Origin: an uncultured Acetatifactor sp.
GTDB taxonomy: Bacteria > Bacillota > Clostridia > Lachnospirales > Lachnospiraceae
Reading direction: 5' to 3'
Assembly: GCA_910583845.1 (NCBI GenBank)
Contig: CAJUAB010000026.1
Location: 1-64,000 of the forward strand
Length of the DNA stretch: 64,000 bases
The notes beneath the pieces are model-generated. The model was not told the DNA's origin. It ran no database searches and was given only the letters and a program-made list of their open reading frames with translations. Each line of letters begins with the position of its first letter. Within the stretch, counting starts at the first letter, position 1. The position numbers were made by a program, and so were the translations under genes. Shown piece after piece: positions 40,155 to 48,619 of this stretch.

Positions 40155-41324
40155 ATGAGACGTTATGAGTTGATTGCCCCATGTCATTTTGGCATGGAGG
40201 CTGTACTTAAAAAAGAGATTACAGAACTGGGCTATGATGTGAGCGAAGTGTCCGACGGCCGCGTCACTTTTCTGGGAGACGAGGAGGCCCTGTGCCGTGC
40301 CAATGTGTTCCTGCGCACGGCGGAGAGAGTGCTGGTCAGGATCGGTCGTTTTACGGCGGAGACATATGAGGAGCTTTTCCAGGGCACCAGGGCATTGCCC
40401 TGGGAGGAGTATATACCCCGTGACGGAAAATTCTGGATTACGAAGGCAGCCAGTGTAAAGAGCAGGCTTTTCAGCCCCTCCGATATCCAGCGGATTATGA
40501 AGAAAGCCATGGTGGAACGAATGAAGGAGAGTTATGGGCTGGAGCGTTTCCCGGAGGATGGGGAGGATTTTCCCGTGCGGGTCTTTCTGCTGAAGGATGA
40601 GGTGACGGTGGGACTGGATACCACGGGGGAATCCCTGCACAAGAGGGGATACCGCAGATTGACGGCCAGGGCTCCCATAGCGGAGAATCTGGCGGCCGCC
40701 ATGATTCAGCTGACTCCCTGGCATGGAGACCGCATTCTGGTGGACCCTTTTTGCGGCAGTGGGACCATTCCCATAGAGGCGGCTATGATGGCGGCCAATA
40801 TGGCTCCGGGAATGAAGAGGGGATTTACCGCCCAGACCTGGCCTCATGTGGCGGGGAAAAATGTGTGGCGGGATGTGCTGGAGGAGGCCCGGGAGCTGGT
40901 GGACTTGTCTGTGGAAACGGATATCCAGGGCTATGACATGGATGATGCCATGGTATCTATAGCCAGAGAGAACGCCAGGCTTGCGGGGGTGGAGAAGCTG
41001 ATCCATTTCCAGCGGCGGGAGGTGGCGAAACTCAGTCATCCTAAAAAATATGGCTTTATTATCACCAATCCTCCCTATGGTGAGCGGCTGGAGGAGAAGG
41101 AGGCCCTGCCGGCGCTGTACCAGACGCTGGGGCAGCGCTTCCGCAGTCTGGACGGCTGGAGTCTGTACCTGATTACCTCCTATGAACAGGTGGAGCGGGA
41201 CATCGGGCGGAAGGCCGATAAAAACCGGAAGATTTACAACGGTATGTTGAAAACTTACTATTATCAGTTCCTTGGGCCCAAGCCGCCCAGGCGAGGCGGC
41301 AACGTCGGCCAGTCCCAAGGGTAG
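40155..41324 (+). CDS. THUMP-domain rRNA guanine-N2 methyltransferase (RlmL/YpsC-like)
   Basis: This 389-residue protein has an N-terminal ferredoxin-like and THUMP region (ELIAPCHFGMEAVLKKEITE, ERVLVRIGRFTAETYEELF, FPVRVFLLKDEVTVGLDTTG) and an UPF0020-type methylase: VDPFCGSGTIPIEAAMMAA (SAM site) and the catalytic FIITNPPYGERLEEKE. It methylates guanine N2 in 23S rRNA in related bacteria. Two ATGs are possible; 40155 has GGAG seven bases ahead and opens like the family, 40131 has only AGGAA directly before it. It heads a group of small housekeeping genes. Confidence 0.9.
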   Translation: MRRYELIAPCHFGMEAVLKKEITELGYDVSEVSDGRVTFLGDEEALCRANVFLRTAERVLVRIGRFTAETYEELFQGTRALPWEEYIPRDGKFWITKAASVKSRLFSPSDIQRIMKKAMVERMKESYGLERFPEDGEDFPVRVFLLKDEVTVGLDTTGESLHKRGYRRLTARAPIAENLAAAMIQLTPWHGDRILVDPFCGSGTIPIEAAMMAANMAPGMKRGFTAQTWPHVAGKNVWRDVLEEARELVDLSVETDIQGYDMDDAMVSIARENARLAGVEKLIHFQRREVAKLSHPKKYGFIITNPPYGERLEEKEALPALYQTLGQRFRSLDGWSLYLITSYEQVERDIGRKADKNRKIYNGMLKTYYYQFLGPKPPRRGGNVGQSQG

Positions 41325-41447
41325 GTTCTGATGACATGGCGGCAGGTTTTCGCGGGAGGCCGGTCGTAGGGTAGTTTTTCCACACAGGCCGCGGGATCTG
41401 CTCCGTGCGATAACGAAAGATTCTGTTGATTCGGGGAGGATATCATA

Positions 41448-42113
41448 ATGATAAAAAGGATTGTTTTTGCCACCGGCAATGCGGGAAAAATGAAAGAAAT
41501 CCGGGCAATTCTGGCGGATCTGGGACTGGAGGTTCTGTCCATGAAGGATGTGGGGGTTTCTGCGGATATTGAAGAAGACGGCAGTACATATGAGGAAAAC
41601 GCGCTGATCAAATCAAGAGCCGTGGCAGCCGGTCTGAGGAAGGACGGGCGGCTGGAAGGCACAGTGGTCATGGCGGACGATTCCGGGTTGGAGATCGACT
41701 TCCTGAACAGGGAGCCCGGCGTCTATTCCGCCCGTTACATGGGAGAGGATACTTCCTATCGGATTAAAAACGCCAACCTGATTGAACGCCTGGAGGGAGT
41801 GGAGGACGAGCGGCGCGGGGCCAGATTTGTCTGCGCCATTGCGGCGGTGCTGCCTGACGGGCATGAGCTGACCAGCCGGGGCGTCATCGAAGGGCGCATA
41901 GGCTATGAGGAGAAGGGCGAAAACGGTTTTGGGTATGATCCGATCTTTTATGTGCCGGAGTTTGGCCGCACCACGGCGGAACTGACGGAGGCGGAGAAAA
42001 ACCGGGTCAGCCACCGGGGCCATGCCCTGCGGCTGATGAAAGAGCAGCTGAAAGAGTTCACAGAAGGTAAAAACAGCCCCCGGTCAGGCGAGGCGGGGGA
42101 GCGGATATCCTGA
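41448..42113 (+). CDS. rdgB: XTP/dITP diphosphatase (RdgB/HAM1)
   Basis: The family opening IVFATGNAGKMKEIRAIL holds the substrate-binding Thr-Gly-Asn-x-x-Lys. VVMADDSGLEIDFLNREPGV contains the catalytic Asp, then YSARYMGED and the C-terminal GYDPIFYVPEFGRTTAELT and HRGHALRLM. It hydrolyses dITP, XTP and ITP to keep deaminated purines out of DNA. The start follows GGGGAGGATATCATA. The last 20 residues are a variable tail. Confidence 0.95.
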   Translation: MIKRIVFATGNAGKMKEIRAILADLGLEVLSMKDVGVSADIEEDGSTYEENALIKSRAVAAGLRKDGRLEGTVVMADDSGLEIDFLNREPGVYSARYMGEDTSYRIKNANLIERLEGVEDERRGARFVCAIAAVLPDGHELTSRGVIEGRIGYEEKGENGFGYDPIFYVPEFGRTTAELTEAEKNRVSHRGHALRLMKEQLKEFTEGKNSPRSGEAGERIS

Positions 42114-42152
42114 TACAGGGCATGCACCGGATCTGGGGGAGAGGAATATTCC

Positions 42153-42659
42153 ATGGGACAGCCGAAAAAAATATTGATAGTCAGTGACACGCATCGGAAA
42201 AATGAGAATTATTTTACCCTGCTTAAGCGCCTGGGACCGCTTCATATGGTGATTCACTGCGGTGACGCAGAGGGGAGCGAGTATGCGCTCAGCCAGGCCG
42301 CCATCAACCAGGCGGCGGACTGCCAGCTACAGATTGTGCCTGGCAACAATGATTTCTTCTCGGCGCTGCCCAGGGAACTGGAACTCAGGATCGGCAGATA
42401 CCGGGTATGGGTGACTCATGGACATACATATTATGTATCCATGGGGCCGGAAAGAATTATGCAGGAAGCCAGGGAACGGGGAATGGATGTTGTGATGTTC
42501 GGCCACACCCACAGGCCTTTTCTGGACCGGAAACCGGATCTGGTGGCGCTGAATCCCGGAAGTATCGCCTATCCCCGGCAGGACGGACACAGGCCCTCCT
42601 ATGGGATTATGGAACTGGATGAGGCGGGGGAGGCCAGTTATCGGATAGAGTATCTGTAA
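42153..42659 (+). CDS. YfcE/MJ0936-family metallophosphoesterase
   Basis: This 168-residue protein has the metal-binding set of small calcineurin-like enzymes: ILIVSDTHRKNENY, VIHCGDAEG, VPGNNDFFSALPRELEL, WVTHGHTYYVS, and VVMFGHTHRPFL. It binds two metals and cleaves phosphodiesters; the natural substrate is unknown. It starts 39 bases after rdgB, and the two genes commonly adjoin in Firmicutes. GGGGGAGAGGAA precedes ATG. Confidence 0.93.
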   Translation: MGQPKKILIVSDTHRKNENYFTLLKRLGPLHMVIHCGDAEGSEYALSQAAINQAADCQLQIVPGNNDFFSALPRELELRIGRYRVWVTHGHTYYVSMGPERIMQEARERGMDVVMFGHTHRPFLDRKPDLVALNPGSIAYPRQDGHRPSYGIMELDEAGEASYRIEYL

Positions 42660-42715
42660 CAGGTAATTGATCAGGCCGGCAACGAAAAGGATTGAAAGAG
42701 GAGGCAGAGAACAGG

Positions 42716-42952
42716 ATGTCGATGGATATGAAACAGTTGCTTGATTCCATGGAAAGTACCGTCAGATTGCAGGGGCGGGCAAGGGCGGAGAGAAGAGCCA
42801 GAGAGGCGGAGCATGAGCAGAAAGAGTTCAGAGAAAAGCTGGCGCGCATCGCCGCCAGTCAGACAGAACTGGAGGGCATGGTCAGAAAGATCAAGGGGAA
42901 TGAGGCAGCCATACAGAGGGATCAGCTGGTGGGGCTGATGGGGGGATTCTGA
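42716..42952 (+). CDS. Small predicted coiled-coil protein
   Basis: About 78 residues, mostly helical and highly charged (RARAERRAREAEHEQKEFRE, KLARIAASQTELEGMVRKIK), predicted coiled coil from 15 to 65, with a Gly-rich end. The listed ATG is 11 bases past GAGGAGG; a TTG at 42692 or ATG at 42722 is also possible. It follows the phosphoesterase by 56 bases and probably shares its mRNA. I do not recognise it. Confidence 0.55.
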   Translation: MSMDMKQLLDSMESTVRLQGRARAERRAREAEHEQKEFREKLARIAASQTELEGMVRKIKGNEAAIQRDQLVGLMGGF

Positions 42953-42964
42953 TGCCTTGATCTT

Positions 42965-43651
42965 TTATACCACAATATTTTTGGAGAAGGAGATTGCGTT
43001 GGCTGTAAATTCCTTCCATGAATCCAGCGGGCCAAAATATTTTTCTGCGCCCTCGCAATGGCCGATGCCCTTTGCCGCCTCAAGGGATGGAAAGAAAAAG
43101 CGCTTGAGCTGGATATCCGATATCGTTTCCACCGCCAGAAGAAAGGCGGGAATTGTAAGCTCTATTATATAAACGGCCAGGGGATCAAGGTATACAGGTT
43201 CCCTGACATAAGTCAGTTCATCAAAACTGTAGGGTCCTGTTTTGCATCCGGTCTTTTTGGGCCGGATGCTGTAGGTATGCTCCATCTGATTATTCCAGGC
43301 GATGTTGTCCTGAGACAGAATTGCCTTCCAGTAACGTCTCATTCTGACCCGGATAAAACCGTCATAAAATTCATAAAACTGCCACAGCGCAGCTTCCTCA
43401 TCTCCGTCACAGGAGCGCAGGATCTGGTCGCGCCATCCCATGCTGCCGCAGGGTTTTTTCAGACGATATGCTGTATATTCGTGCATGTAGGAAAAAGGGA
43501 GCGGGAAGAGGGGCCCCTTTTTCCTTGCGGCAAACTCCCGTTCCGCGGCCTGATAGCCATCCAGATAGTGTAAAAGGGAAGATATGCTTTTGCCGCCGAG
43601 ATACAGGCCTGGATGTTTTCGTATACTGTCAATTATGTTATAGATACTCAT
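42965..43651 (-). CDS. Unknown protein, immunity-like N-terminus
   Basis: This 228-residue soluble protein opens with IIDSIRKHPGLYLGGKSISS and LLHYLDGYQAA, a pattern I associate with small uncharacterised proteins found near polymorphic toxins and their immunity genes. No toxin gene is adjacent. The C-terminus is strand-poor and aromatic. It is convergent with the small coiled-coil gene and lies 31 bases after the methylase gene, so the two may be cotranscribed. The start is ATG 43651; the ribosome site is GGGGATATC, weak. Confidence 0.55.
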   Translation of the reverse strand: MSIYNIIDSIRKHPGLYLGGKSISSLLHYLDGYQAAEREFAARKKGPLFPLPFSYMHEYTAYRLKKPCGSMGWRDQILRSCDGDEEAALWQFYEFYDGFIRVRMRRYWKAILSQDNIAWNNQMEHTYSIRPKKTGCKTGPYSFDELTYVREPVYLDPLAVYIIELTIPAFLLAVETISDIQLKRFFFPSLEAAKGIGHCEGAEKYFGPLDSWKEFTANAISFSKNIVV

Positions 43652-43682
43652 GATATCCCCCGTTGAGACAAAGCGCGTCCTG

Positions 43683-44435
43683 CTATTTTTCTGCTATGAC
43701 AGTAAATTCACCGGGCATTTTAGAGTCTGTCCACGCAGGATGCTCGTCAAAGCGTTTCAAAGTAAAACCATTGCTGATCGTGGAGTTGATGATTTCACTT
43801 ACGGTATATTTCCGATAGCTGCATTTGGGGATTTGCGCCCGGATTTCCTCTTCATAGAATCGTGCGTGGGCCATCTCCTCCTCAATGATGTCCGTGCTGA
43901 AATAATCTCCGACACACCAGCCAAAATGCAGCAGATCCGTTATCTTCGTGTAAGGGTGGAAATCACTGCAGATCATTCTTCCGCCATCTCTGAGCAGGGA
44001 ATGCATGACTCCCATGAATTGGTCAAGATCATGGAAATAGTGCAGGATGCCGCCCTCCATGAAAACCACATCAAAATACCCCTGATATTTCTCCATATCT
44101 ATCTGCAATATATCACAGACCTCGAAATGGATTTGTACGTTAGCCGCTTCCGCAACTTCCAGCGCGTACCTCTCGTTGTCTCTGGAAATGTCAAAGATCG
44201 TGACATCCGCTCCCAAAATTGCCAGCGGAATTGCCTTTTTCCCGCAGGAACCACAGATATTCGCCACCTTTATGCCTCTGTAGGACTCGAAATAGCCGGA
44301 ATACCGTTTTAGCATTCCCACCGGATTTTCCAGATCCTGTCTGGCCCTTTCAGAGGGGGTTCCCGCATGCTTCACCCAATATTCATATACGTTTGTTTCC
44401 CATGCCTTTTTGGTCTGCGCGTTTGTCTCCTGCAT
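43683..44435 (-). CDS. Class I SAM-dependent methyltransferase
   Basis: This 250-residue Rossmann methylase has motif I replaced by the unusual VANICGSCGKKAIPLAILGA (normally a Gly-rich Asp-x-Gly-x-Gly), then ADVTIFDISRDNERYALEVA (ribose-binding Asp), FDVVFMEGGILHYFHDLDQF and LLRDGGRMICSDFHPYTK. The substrate is unknown, possibly a small molecule. ATG 44435 follows AGAGGAGGATTGAAA; a longer upstream in-frame reading has no site. Confidence 0.88.
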   Translation of the reverse strand: MQETNAQTKKAWETNVYEYWVKHAGTPSERARQDLENPVGMLKRYSGYFESYRGIKVANICGSCGKKAIPLAILGADVTIFDISRDNERYALEVAEAANVQIHFEVCDILQIDMEKYQGYFDVVFMEGGILHYFHDLDQFMGVMHSLLRDGGRMICSDFHPYTKITDLLHFGWCVGDYFSTDIIEEEMAHARFYEEEIRAQIPKCSYRKYTVSEIINSTISNGFTLKRFDEHPAWTDSKMPGEFTVIAEK

Positions 44436-44743
44436 TTTCAATCCTCCTCTGTGGGTTTCAGTGTGTTTACAACGGTAAAATTGTAGCACAAAACCAACCG
44501 GCTTACAATAGCCGGTGCTTTTCGGCTGTTTCTGTAAATGGAGCAGTTCGGAGCGCACCACCCCGTGACGAAATCCATTAAGTCTGACAAAGTGTCCGCT
44601 GCTTCGGAGTTTTGCGGGTTTTGCGGCTTTCCTCGCTTTGCGGCGGCCGCCGCATGTGTCCGCCGTCAGAAAAAGCTGTCGGTGAGCAAGCTCCCCACAG
44701 CTTTTTCCGCCGCCGGCCCCGCCCGGCTCATAGCAATAAAAAA
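44436..44743. other. Gene-free stretch before tRNA-Pro
   Basis: It holds a terminator-like hairpin GAAAAAGCTGT..ACAGCTTTTTC at 44670-44708 and very GC-rich low-complexity DNA (44600-44730). I see no gene here. Confidence 0.5.
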
Positions 44744-44818
44744 TCGGGGTGACAGGATTCGAACCTGCGGCCTCCTGGTCCCAAACCAGGCGCTCTAGCC
44801 AAGCTGAGCCACACCCCG
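44744..44818 (-). tRNA. tRNA-Pro (anticodon TGG)
   Basis: Cloverleaf: acceptor CGGGGTG pairs with CACCCCG, anticodon loop TTTGGGA, T-arm GGTTCGAATCC, discriminator A. CCA is not encoded. Confidence 0.95.
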
Positions 44819-44909
44819 ATGAACAGAGTTATTATATAATAGTTTGGAACGGGTGTCAATTCACTAATTATCTTTTTGATGCTCTTTTTGTAAATTTGTA
44901 AATCGGGAT

Positions 44910-44953
44910 TTGCAGAATTAAATTCCATATGGGGGTGGAATTTAATTCTGCAA
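44910..44953. repeat. 17 bp perfect inverted repeat between divergent tRNAs
   Basis: TTGCAGAATTAAATTCC (44910-44926) and GGAATTTAATTCTGCAA (44937-44953) around a ten-base loop. It sits between the tRNA-Pro and tRNA-Arg genes with no T-run, so it is not a simple terminator. Confidence 0.65.
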
Positions 44954-44995
44954 CTAAGTTTATACAAAAATTTGTAAGAAAAAAGACAAAAACAG

Positions 44996-45024
44996 TTGAC
45001 AAACTTCTTTTTCTACGATACAAT
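44996..45024 (+). promoter_or_regulatory. tRNA operon promoter
   Basis: Near-consensus TTGACA (44996-45001), 17 bases, TACAAT (45019-45024), 34 bases before tRNA-Arg. Confidence 0.85.
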
Positions 45025-45058
45025 AGCTTTCGTCAGTGCGGTTGAAACGCCGGATTTT

Positions 45059-45132
<74 letters not shown>

Positions 45133-45243
45133 GGAGCAGATCTTTTGTGAGACAGGATGTACTTTATGTATACTCCGAAGATGGCAGAGAGATTTGCGCA
45201 AGCTGGGAAGCTCGTTTTCGGCAGAAAATGTACTTCAAATATG

Positions 45244-45317
45244 GTGGGTATAGCGCAGTTGGTTAGCGCGCCAGATTGTGGCTCTGGAGGCCAAGGGTTC
45301 GAATCCCTTTATCCACC
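45244..45317 (+). tRNA. tRNA-His (anticodon GTG)
   Basis: Acceptor GTGGGTA/TATCCAC with an extra G at 45243 opposite C 45317, as in all tRNA-His. Anticodon loop TTGTGGC. Confidence 0.95.
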
Positions 45318-45353
45318 CTTTTAACCTGAGCTGTCAGAGTGAAACGCTTGTAT

Positions 45354-45425
45354 AGGGCTATCGCCAAGCGGTAAGGCACAGCACTTTGACTGCTGCAGTC
45401 GCTGGTTCGAATCCAGCTAGCCCTG
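45354..45425 (+). tRNA. tRNA-Gln (anticodon TTG)
   Basis: Acceptor AGGGCTA/TAGCCCT, anticodon loop TTTGACT, T-arm TGGTTCGAATCCA, discriminator G. Confidence 0.95.
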
Positions 45426-45436
45426 TTTAGAAATGT

Positions 45437-45509
45437 GGGATACTAGCTCAGTCGGTAGAGCACCTGACTTTTAATCAGGTTGTCGGGGGTTCGAATCCCC
45501 CGTGTCTCA
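45437..45509 (+). tRNA. tRNA-Lys (anticodon TTT)
   Basis: Acceptor GGGATAC/GTGTCTC with one G-T pair, anticodon loop CTTTTAA, T-arm GGGTTCGAATCCC. Confidence 0.95.
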
Positions 45510-45520
45510 TTATGAGGAGA

Positions 45521-45556
45521 AAAGCCAGAAGAAAGTAAGGTTTCTGGCTTTTTTTA
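45521..45556 (+). terminator. Terminator of the tRNA run
   Basis: AAGCCAGAA pairs with TTTCTGGCTT across GAAAGTAAGG, then a T-run. Confidence 0.85.
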
Positions 45557-45652
45557 TGCGGAAAACATGGACACACAGTGATCCGGTATGGCGCGGAAAC
45601 AGGCTGCGGCCCGGTGAACGGGATCAGAAGAAAAGACAGGAGGACAAAGGAG

Positions 45653-47032
45653 ATGACAAAGGCAGCGGACGCAGGGCAGGAAAACAAGATGGGCATTATG
45701 TCCATTGACAGACTGTTGATTACGATGTCCCTGCCCATGATGATATCCATGCTGGTGCAGGCTCTGTACAATATTGTAGACAGCATCTTTGTATCCCGCA
45801 TCAATGAGCATGCGCTGCGGGCGGTATCTCTGGCCTTTCCCATTCAATCCCTGATGATCGCGGTATCGGTGGGCACGGCGGTGGGCATCAACGCGTTTCT
45901 CTCCAAGACATTGGGGCAGAAGCAGTATGAAAAGGCCAATACCATTGCCGTCAACGGCATTTTCATTGAAGTGGTCAGCGCGGCGGTGTTTGCCCTGGTG
46001 GGACTCTTTGTCAGCAAACCCTTTTTCATGAGTCAGACGGATATTTTGCAGGTACAGGAGTATGGCACCACTTATCTGACCATATGCTGCTGCGCGGGAT
46101 TCGGAATTTTTTTGCAGATCTGCTTTGAGCGCATTTTACAATCCACTGGCAAGACGGTATACACCATGATTACCCAGGGAATCGGAGCTGTGGTCAATCT
46201 GATTCTGGACCCTGTGCTGATTTTTGGCTATTTTGGGCTGCCGGAGATGGGAGTGGCGGGAGCCGCCACCGCCACAGTAATCGGGCAGATTGTAGCGGCT
46301 GTTCTGGCAATTGCGTTTAATCTGAAATATAATAAGGAGATTCATCTGTCTTTTAAGGGATTCAGGCCGAATCTGCGCCTGATCGGGCAGATCTACAAGG
46401 TGGGCGCTCCCTCCGTAGTGGTGCAGGCCATCGGATCGGTTATGACCTATGGCATGAATCTGATTCTGGCGGCATTCGGGGCGGCGCAGACGGTGTTTGG
46501 CGTGTATTTCAAGCTACAGAGTTTTGTGTTCATGCCCATATTCGGCCTGAATAACGGTATGGTGCCGATTATAGCCTATAATTATGGTGCCGGGCATCGG
46601 GAGAGAGTGATCCAGACTGTGAAGAGCAGTATTAAATTCGCGGTGTGCATCATGCTGGCCGGACTGCTGGCCATGCAGCTGTTTCCGGCCCAGCTGCTGG
46701 GCTTTTTCAACGCCACGGAGGAACTGCTGGTTATCGGTGTGCCGGCCCTGCGGATTATCTGCCTGAGTTTTTGCTTTGCGGGATATTGCATTGTGGTGGG
46801 CAGTGTGTTCCAGGCCCTGGGCAATGGTGTCTACAGTATGGTGGTCTCCATCGCCAGACAGCTCTGTGTATTGCTCCCGGTGGCATATCTTTTGTCCCTG
46901 AGCGGCAATGTGAACCTGATCTGGTGGGCATTTCCCATAGCGGAACTCATGAGTCTGGGGATGAGCACTTATTTTCTGGTGAAAATCAATCGAAGCATTA
47001 TCCGGCATATTGGGGAAGAGGAAAGATCATGA
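45653..47032 (+). CDS. MATE-family efflux transporter
   Basis: 459 residues, 12 membrane helices. It shows the NorM/DinF-like opening ITMSLPMMISMLVQALYNIV, DSIFVSRINEHALRAVSLAF, IAVSVGTAVGINAFLSKTLG, the mid-loop ERILQSTGKTVYTMITQGIG, and the second-half FGLNNGMVPIIAYNYGAGH. It should export small cationic compounds in exchange for Na or H. ATG 45653 follows AGGAGGACAAAGGAG. It is unrelated in operon structure to the MATE gene at 30773 and has no regulator beside it; the tRNA genes on both sides are coincidental. Confidence 0.92.
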   Translation: MTKAADAGQENKMGIMSIDRLLITMSLPMMISMLVQALYNIVDSIFVSRINEHALRAVSLAFPIQSLMIAVSVGTAVGINAFLSKTLGQKQYEKANTIAVNGIFIEVVSAAVFALVGLFVSKPFFMSQTDILQVQEYGTTYLTICCCAGFGIFLQICFERILQSTGKTVYTMITQGIGAVVNLILDPVLIFGYFGLPEMGVAGAATATVIGQIVAAVLAIAFNLKYNKEIHLSFKGFRPNLRLIGQIYKVGAPSVVVQAIGSVMTYGMNLILAAFGAAQTVFGVYFKLQSFVFMPIFGLNNGMVPIIAYNYGAGHRERVIQTVKSSIKFAVCIMLAGLLAMQLFPAQLLGFFNATEELLVIGVPALRIICLSFCFAGYCIVVGSVFQALGNGVYSMVVSIARQLCVLLPVAYLLSLSGNVNLIWWAFPIAELMSLGMSTYFLVKINRSIIRHIGEEERS

Positions 47033-47073
47033 ATATTGCACAATATTACAATGCCACATGCGACAGAAGTGTA

Positions 47074-47102
47074 TTGACAAAATCTGTAGCTGTAGATATA
47101 AT
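47074..47102 (+). promoter_or_regulatory. tRNA-Leu promoter
   Basis: TTGACA (47074-47079), 17 bases, TATAAT (47097-47102). A full consensus promoter. Confidence 0.9.
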
Positions 47103-47159
47103 CTAACTTGTGTATGTCGGTGATATGTAGAGTTTGCTGCTGCGCAGACATAGAAACGG

Positions 47160-47240
47160 GCGGATATGGCGGAATTGGCAGACGCGCCAGATTTAGGTTC
47201 TGGTGTCTCCGACGTGCAGGTTCGAGTCCTGTTATCCGCA
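47160..47240 (+). tRNA. tRNA-Leu (anticodon TAG), integration site
   Basis: Acceptor GCGGATA/TATCCGC, anticodon loop TTTAGGT, long variable arm, T-arm AGGTTCGAGTCCT, discriminator A. The last 25 bases (47216-47240) recur with two changes at 49772-49796, so the gene is the left end of an integrated island. Confidence 0.95.
47216..47240 (+). repeat. Left attachment-site repeat (tRNA-Leu 3' end)
   Basis: From GCAGGTTCGAGTCC to TGTTATCCGCA. It matches 49772-49796 in 23 of 25 positions. Confidence 0.8.
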
Positions 47241-47248
47241 GAAATGAA

Positions 47249-47302
47249 AACAGCCGGAAATTTACTGGTTTTTCTAACAAAATCAGTAGTTTCCGGCTTG
47301 CT
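47249..47302 (+). terminator. Terminator after tRNA-Leu
   Basis: AGCCGGAAA.TTACTG pairs with CAGTAG.TTTCCGGCT around a 20-base loop. It is inside the island, so it may have replaced the original tRNA terminator. Confidence 0.65.
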
Positions 47303-47308
47303 TTATAC

Positions 47309-47698
47309 CCCAAAAATTTTCTTTCGCATGTGCCGGAAGAAATATGTATTTCGGCAGTTACTTATGCAGAGTTGATGTATGGCGTGGAAAAGAGCATGGC
47401 GATTGAGAAAAATAGAATAGCGTTATCTTTATTCCTGTCGCCGCTTACGATCTTGGAATTTCAGGCATTGGCGGCAGAGGAGTATGGAAAGGTCAGGGCA
47501 GAGTTGGAGAGCAAGGGGACGCCAATAGGCCCCATGGATTTATTGATCGCGGGACATGCAAGACCAGAAGGGTTCATTCTTGTGACAAACAATACAAGAG
47601 AATTTTGCCGAGTGGATGGACTTGTGGTGGAAGACTGGACGAAAGAGCAGGCAGGAGTAGAAAAGGGATCAGTCTCCCGCAATGCTGTAGGGCTATAG
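47309..47698 (+). pseudogene. VapC-type PIN-domain toxin lacking its N-terminus
   Basis: The open frame reads EEICISAVTYAELMYGVEKS, IEKNRIALSLFLSPLTILEF, EYGKVRAELESKGTPIGPMD, LLIAGHARPEGFILVTNNTR, EFCRVDGLVVEDW, a close match to VapC ribonucleases. The first 35-40 residues, with the catalytic Asp of the MLDTN motif, are missing, and there is no start codon with a ribosome site. No VapB antitoxin is present. It begins directly after the tRNA-Leu terminator hairpin, so the deletion coincides with the island's left border. Confidence 0.75.
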
Positions 47699-47858
47699 AC
47701 AGAAAAAAGAAACGATGAGACGGCAGGACGCCGGATGCAGAAATGTGTCTGGTGTTTTTTATGCGCACGGGTATCCAGATGGAAATGAAAAAATGACTAC
47801 AGCCAGACGGATTTCCAAATCCGGGAAATTTCGTTCATAATCCTTGTACAACCCTAAT

Positions 47859-47875
47859 AGATTGTAATACAATCT
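47859..47875 (+). promoter_or_regulatory. Palindromic operator before the DUF2589 operon
   Basis: AGATTGT-AAT-ACAATCT is a perfect palindrome. It overlaps a possible -10 (TAATAC) whose -35 TTGTAC lies 15 bases upstream, so a bound protein would block this promoter. Confidence 0.5.
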
Positions 47876-47899
47876 CGCAAGGAAAAGGGAGGAACGGAC

Positions 47900-48115
47900 A
47901 TGAATCTGGAAAATTTTTTTGCAGGGAAACTATTTATCTCGGATCTGGGGGAAATGCCGGCAGACGCGGAGCATGAGGAGCCCGCCGTCAGATATGCCGT
48001 ATGGGCACCTGTCAATGGCATGGAGAGACATCAGATCGTGGAAGTCGGCGGCCATATAGAGGAGCTGATGATAAAATACGGCATCCCGGCGGAAAACATC
48101 TGTGTGCTGGCGTAA
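47900..48115 (+). CDS. Unknown 71-residue protein, first gene of DUF2589 operon
   Basis: Starts MNLENFFAGKLFISDLGEMP after AAAAGGGAGGAACGGAC. It is soluble and acidic, with strands in RYAVWAPVNGMERHQIVEVG and an Asp/Glu-rich middle. I do not recognise it. It is 26 bases ahead of the first DUF2589 gene and likely part of the same function. Confidence 0.6.
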   Translation: MNLENFFAGKLFISDLGEMPADAEHEEPAVRYAVWAPVNGMERHQIVEVGGHIEELMIKYGIPAENICVLA

Positions 48116-48141
48116 AACAATAGAGAGGAGATAGGACAGGC

Positions 48142-48582
48142 ATGGATATTAGAGACTTGATTCATTCCATCGGCGGAGCCGTTCAGGAGACACAGAGAAA
48201 TTTGGAGCAACGCTATCTTGGACATTTTTTTGAAAACTATTTTGAAGAGGTGGGTTCCGACAAACCCGATAAGGTTATATACAGGCCAAAAACCGTGGAA
48301 ATCCGGCTGGGCGAATCAGAGGAAGACCGGGTGATTTCCGCACCGATTGCCGCTCTTGTGGCCAATTCCAACATGAACGTGGATTATGTAAAGGTGAATC
48401 TGAACATCAATGTCACGGATGAACAAGCTAATGTCTTAAGCGTTACCGCGCAGCCCCTTGACGGGACGGACGATAACGATGACGAAAGGCGCAGATCCGG
48501 GGAAATCGAGCTGATGTTCAAGTGCAGAAATTCACCGGAGGGAGTCGCAAGGATTGAAACGTATCTGGACGGCACTATATAA
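48142..48582 (+). CDS. DUF2589 protein A
   Basis: The 146 residues open with a helix (MDIRDLIHSIGGAVQETQRN, LEQRYLGHFFENYFEEV), then strands: DKVIYRPKTVEIRLGESE, RVISAPIAALVANSNMNVDY, VKVNLNINVTDEQANVLSV and EIELMFKCRNSPEGVARIET. The pattern of a helical start, a strand containing Pro-x-x-x-Leu-Val-x-Asn and an amphipathic strand pair is what I know from DUF2589 proteins. No signal peptide or membrane helix is present, so it is cytosolic. The function of the family is unknown to me. GAGAGGAGATAGGACAGGC precedes ATG. Confidence 0.75.
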   Translation: MDIRDLIHSIGGAVQETQRNLEQRYLGHFFENYFEEVGSDKPDKVIYRPKTVEIRLGESEEDRVISAPIAALVANSNMNVDYVKVNLNINVTDEQANVLSVTAQPLDGTDDNDDERRRSGEIELMFKCRNSPEGVARIETYLDGTI

Positions 48583-48619
48583 AATGCCGTAGGATAAATA
48601 AAAAACAGGAGGTTGTTTC

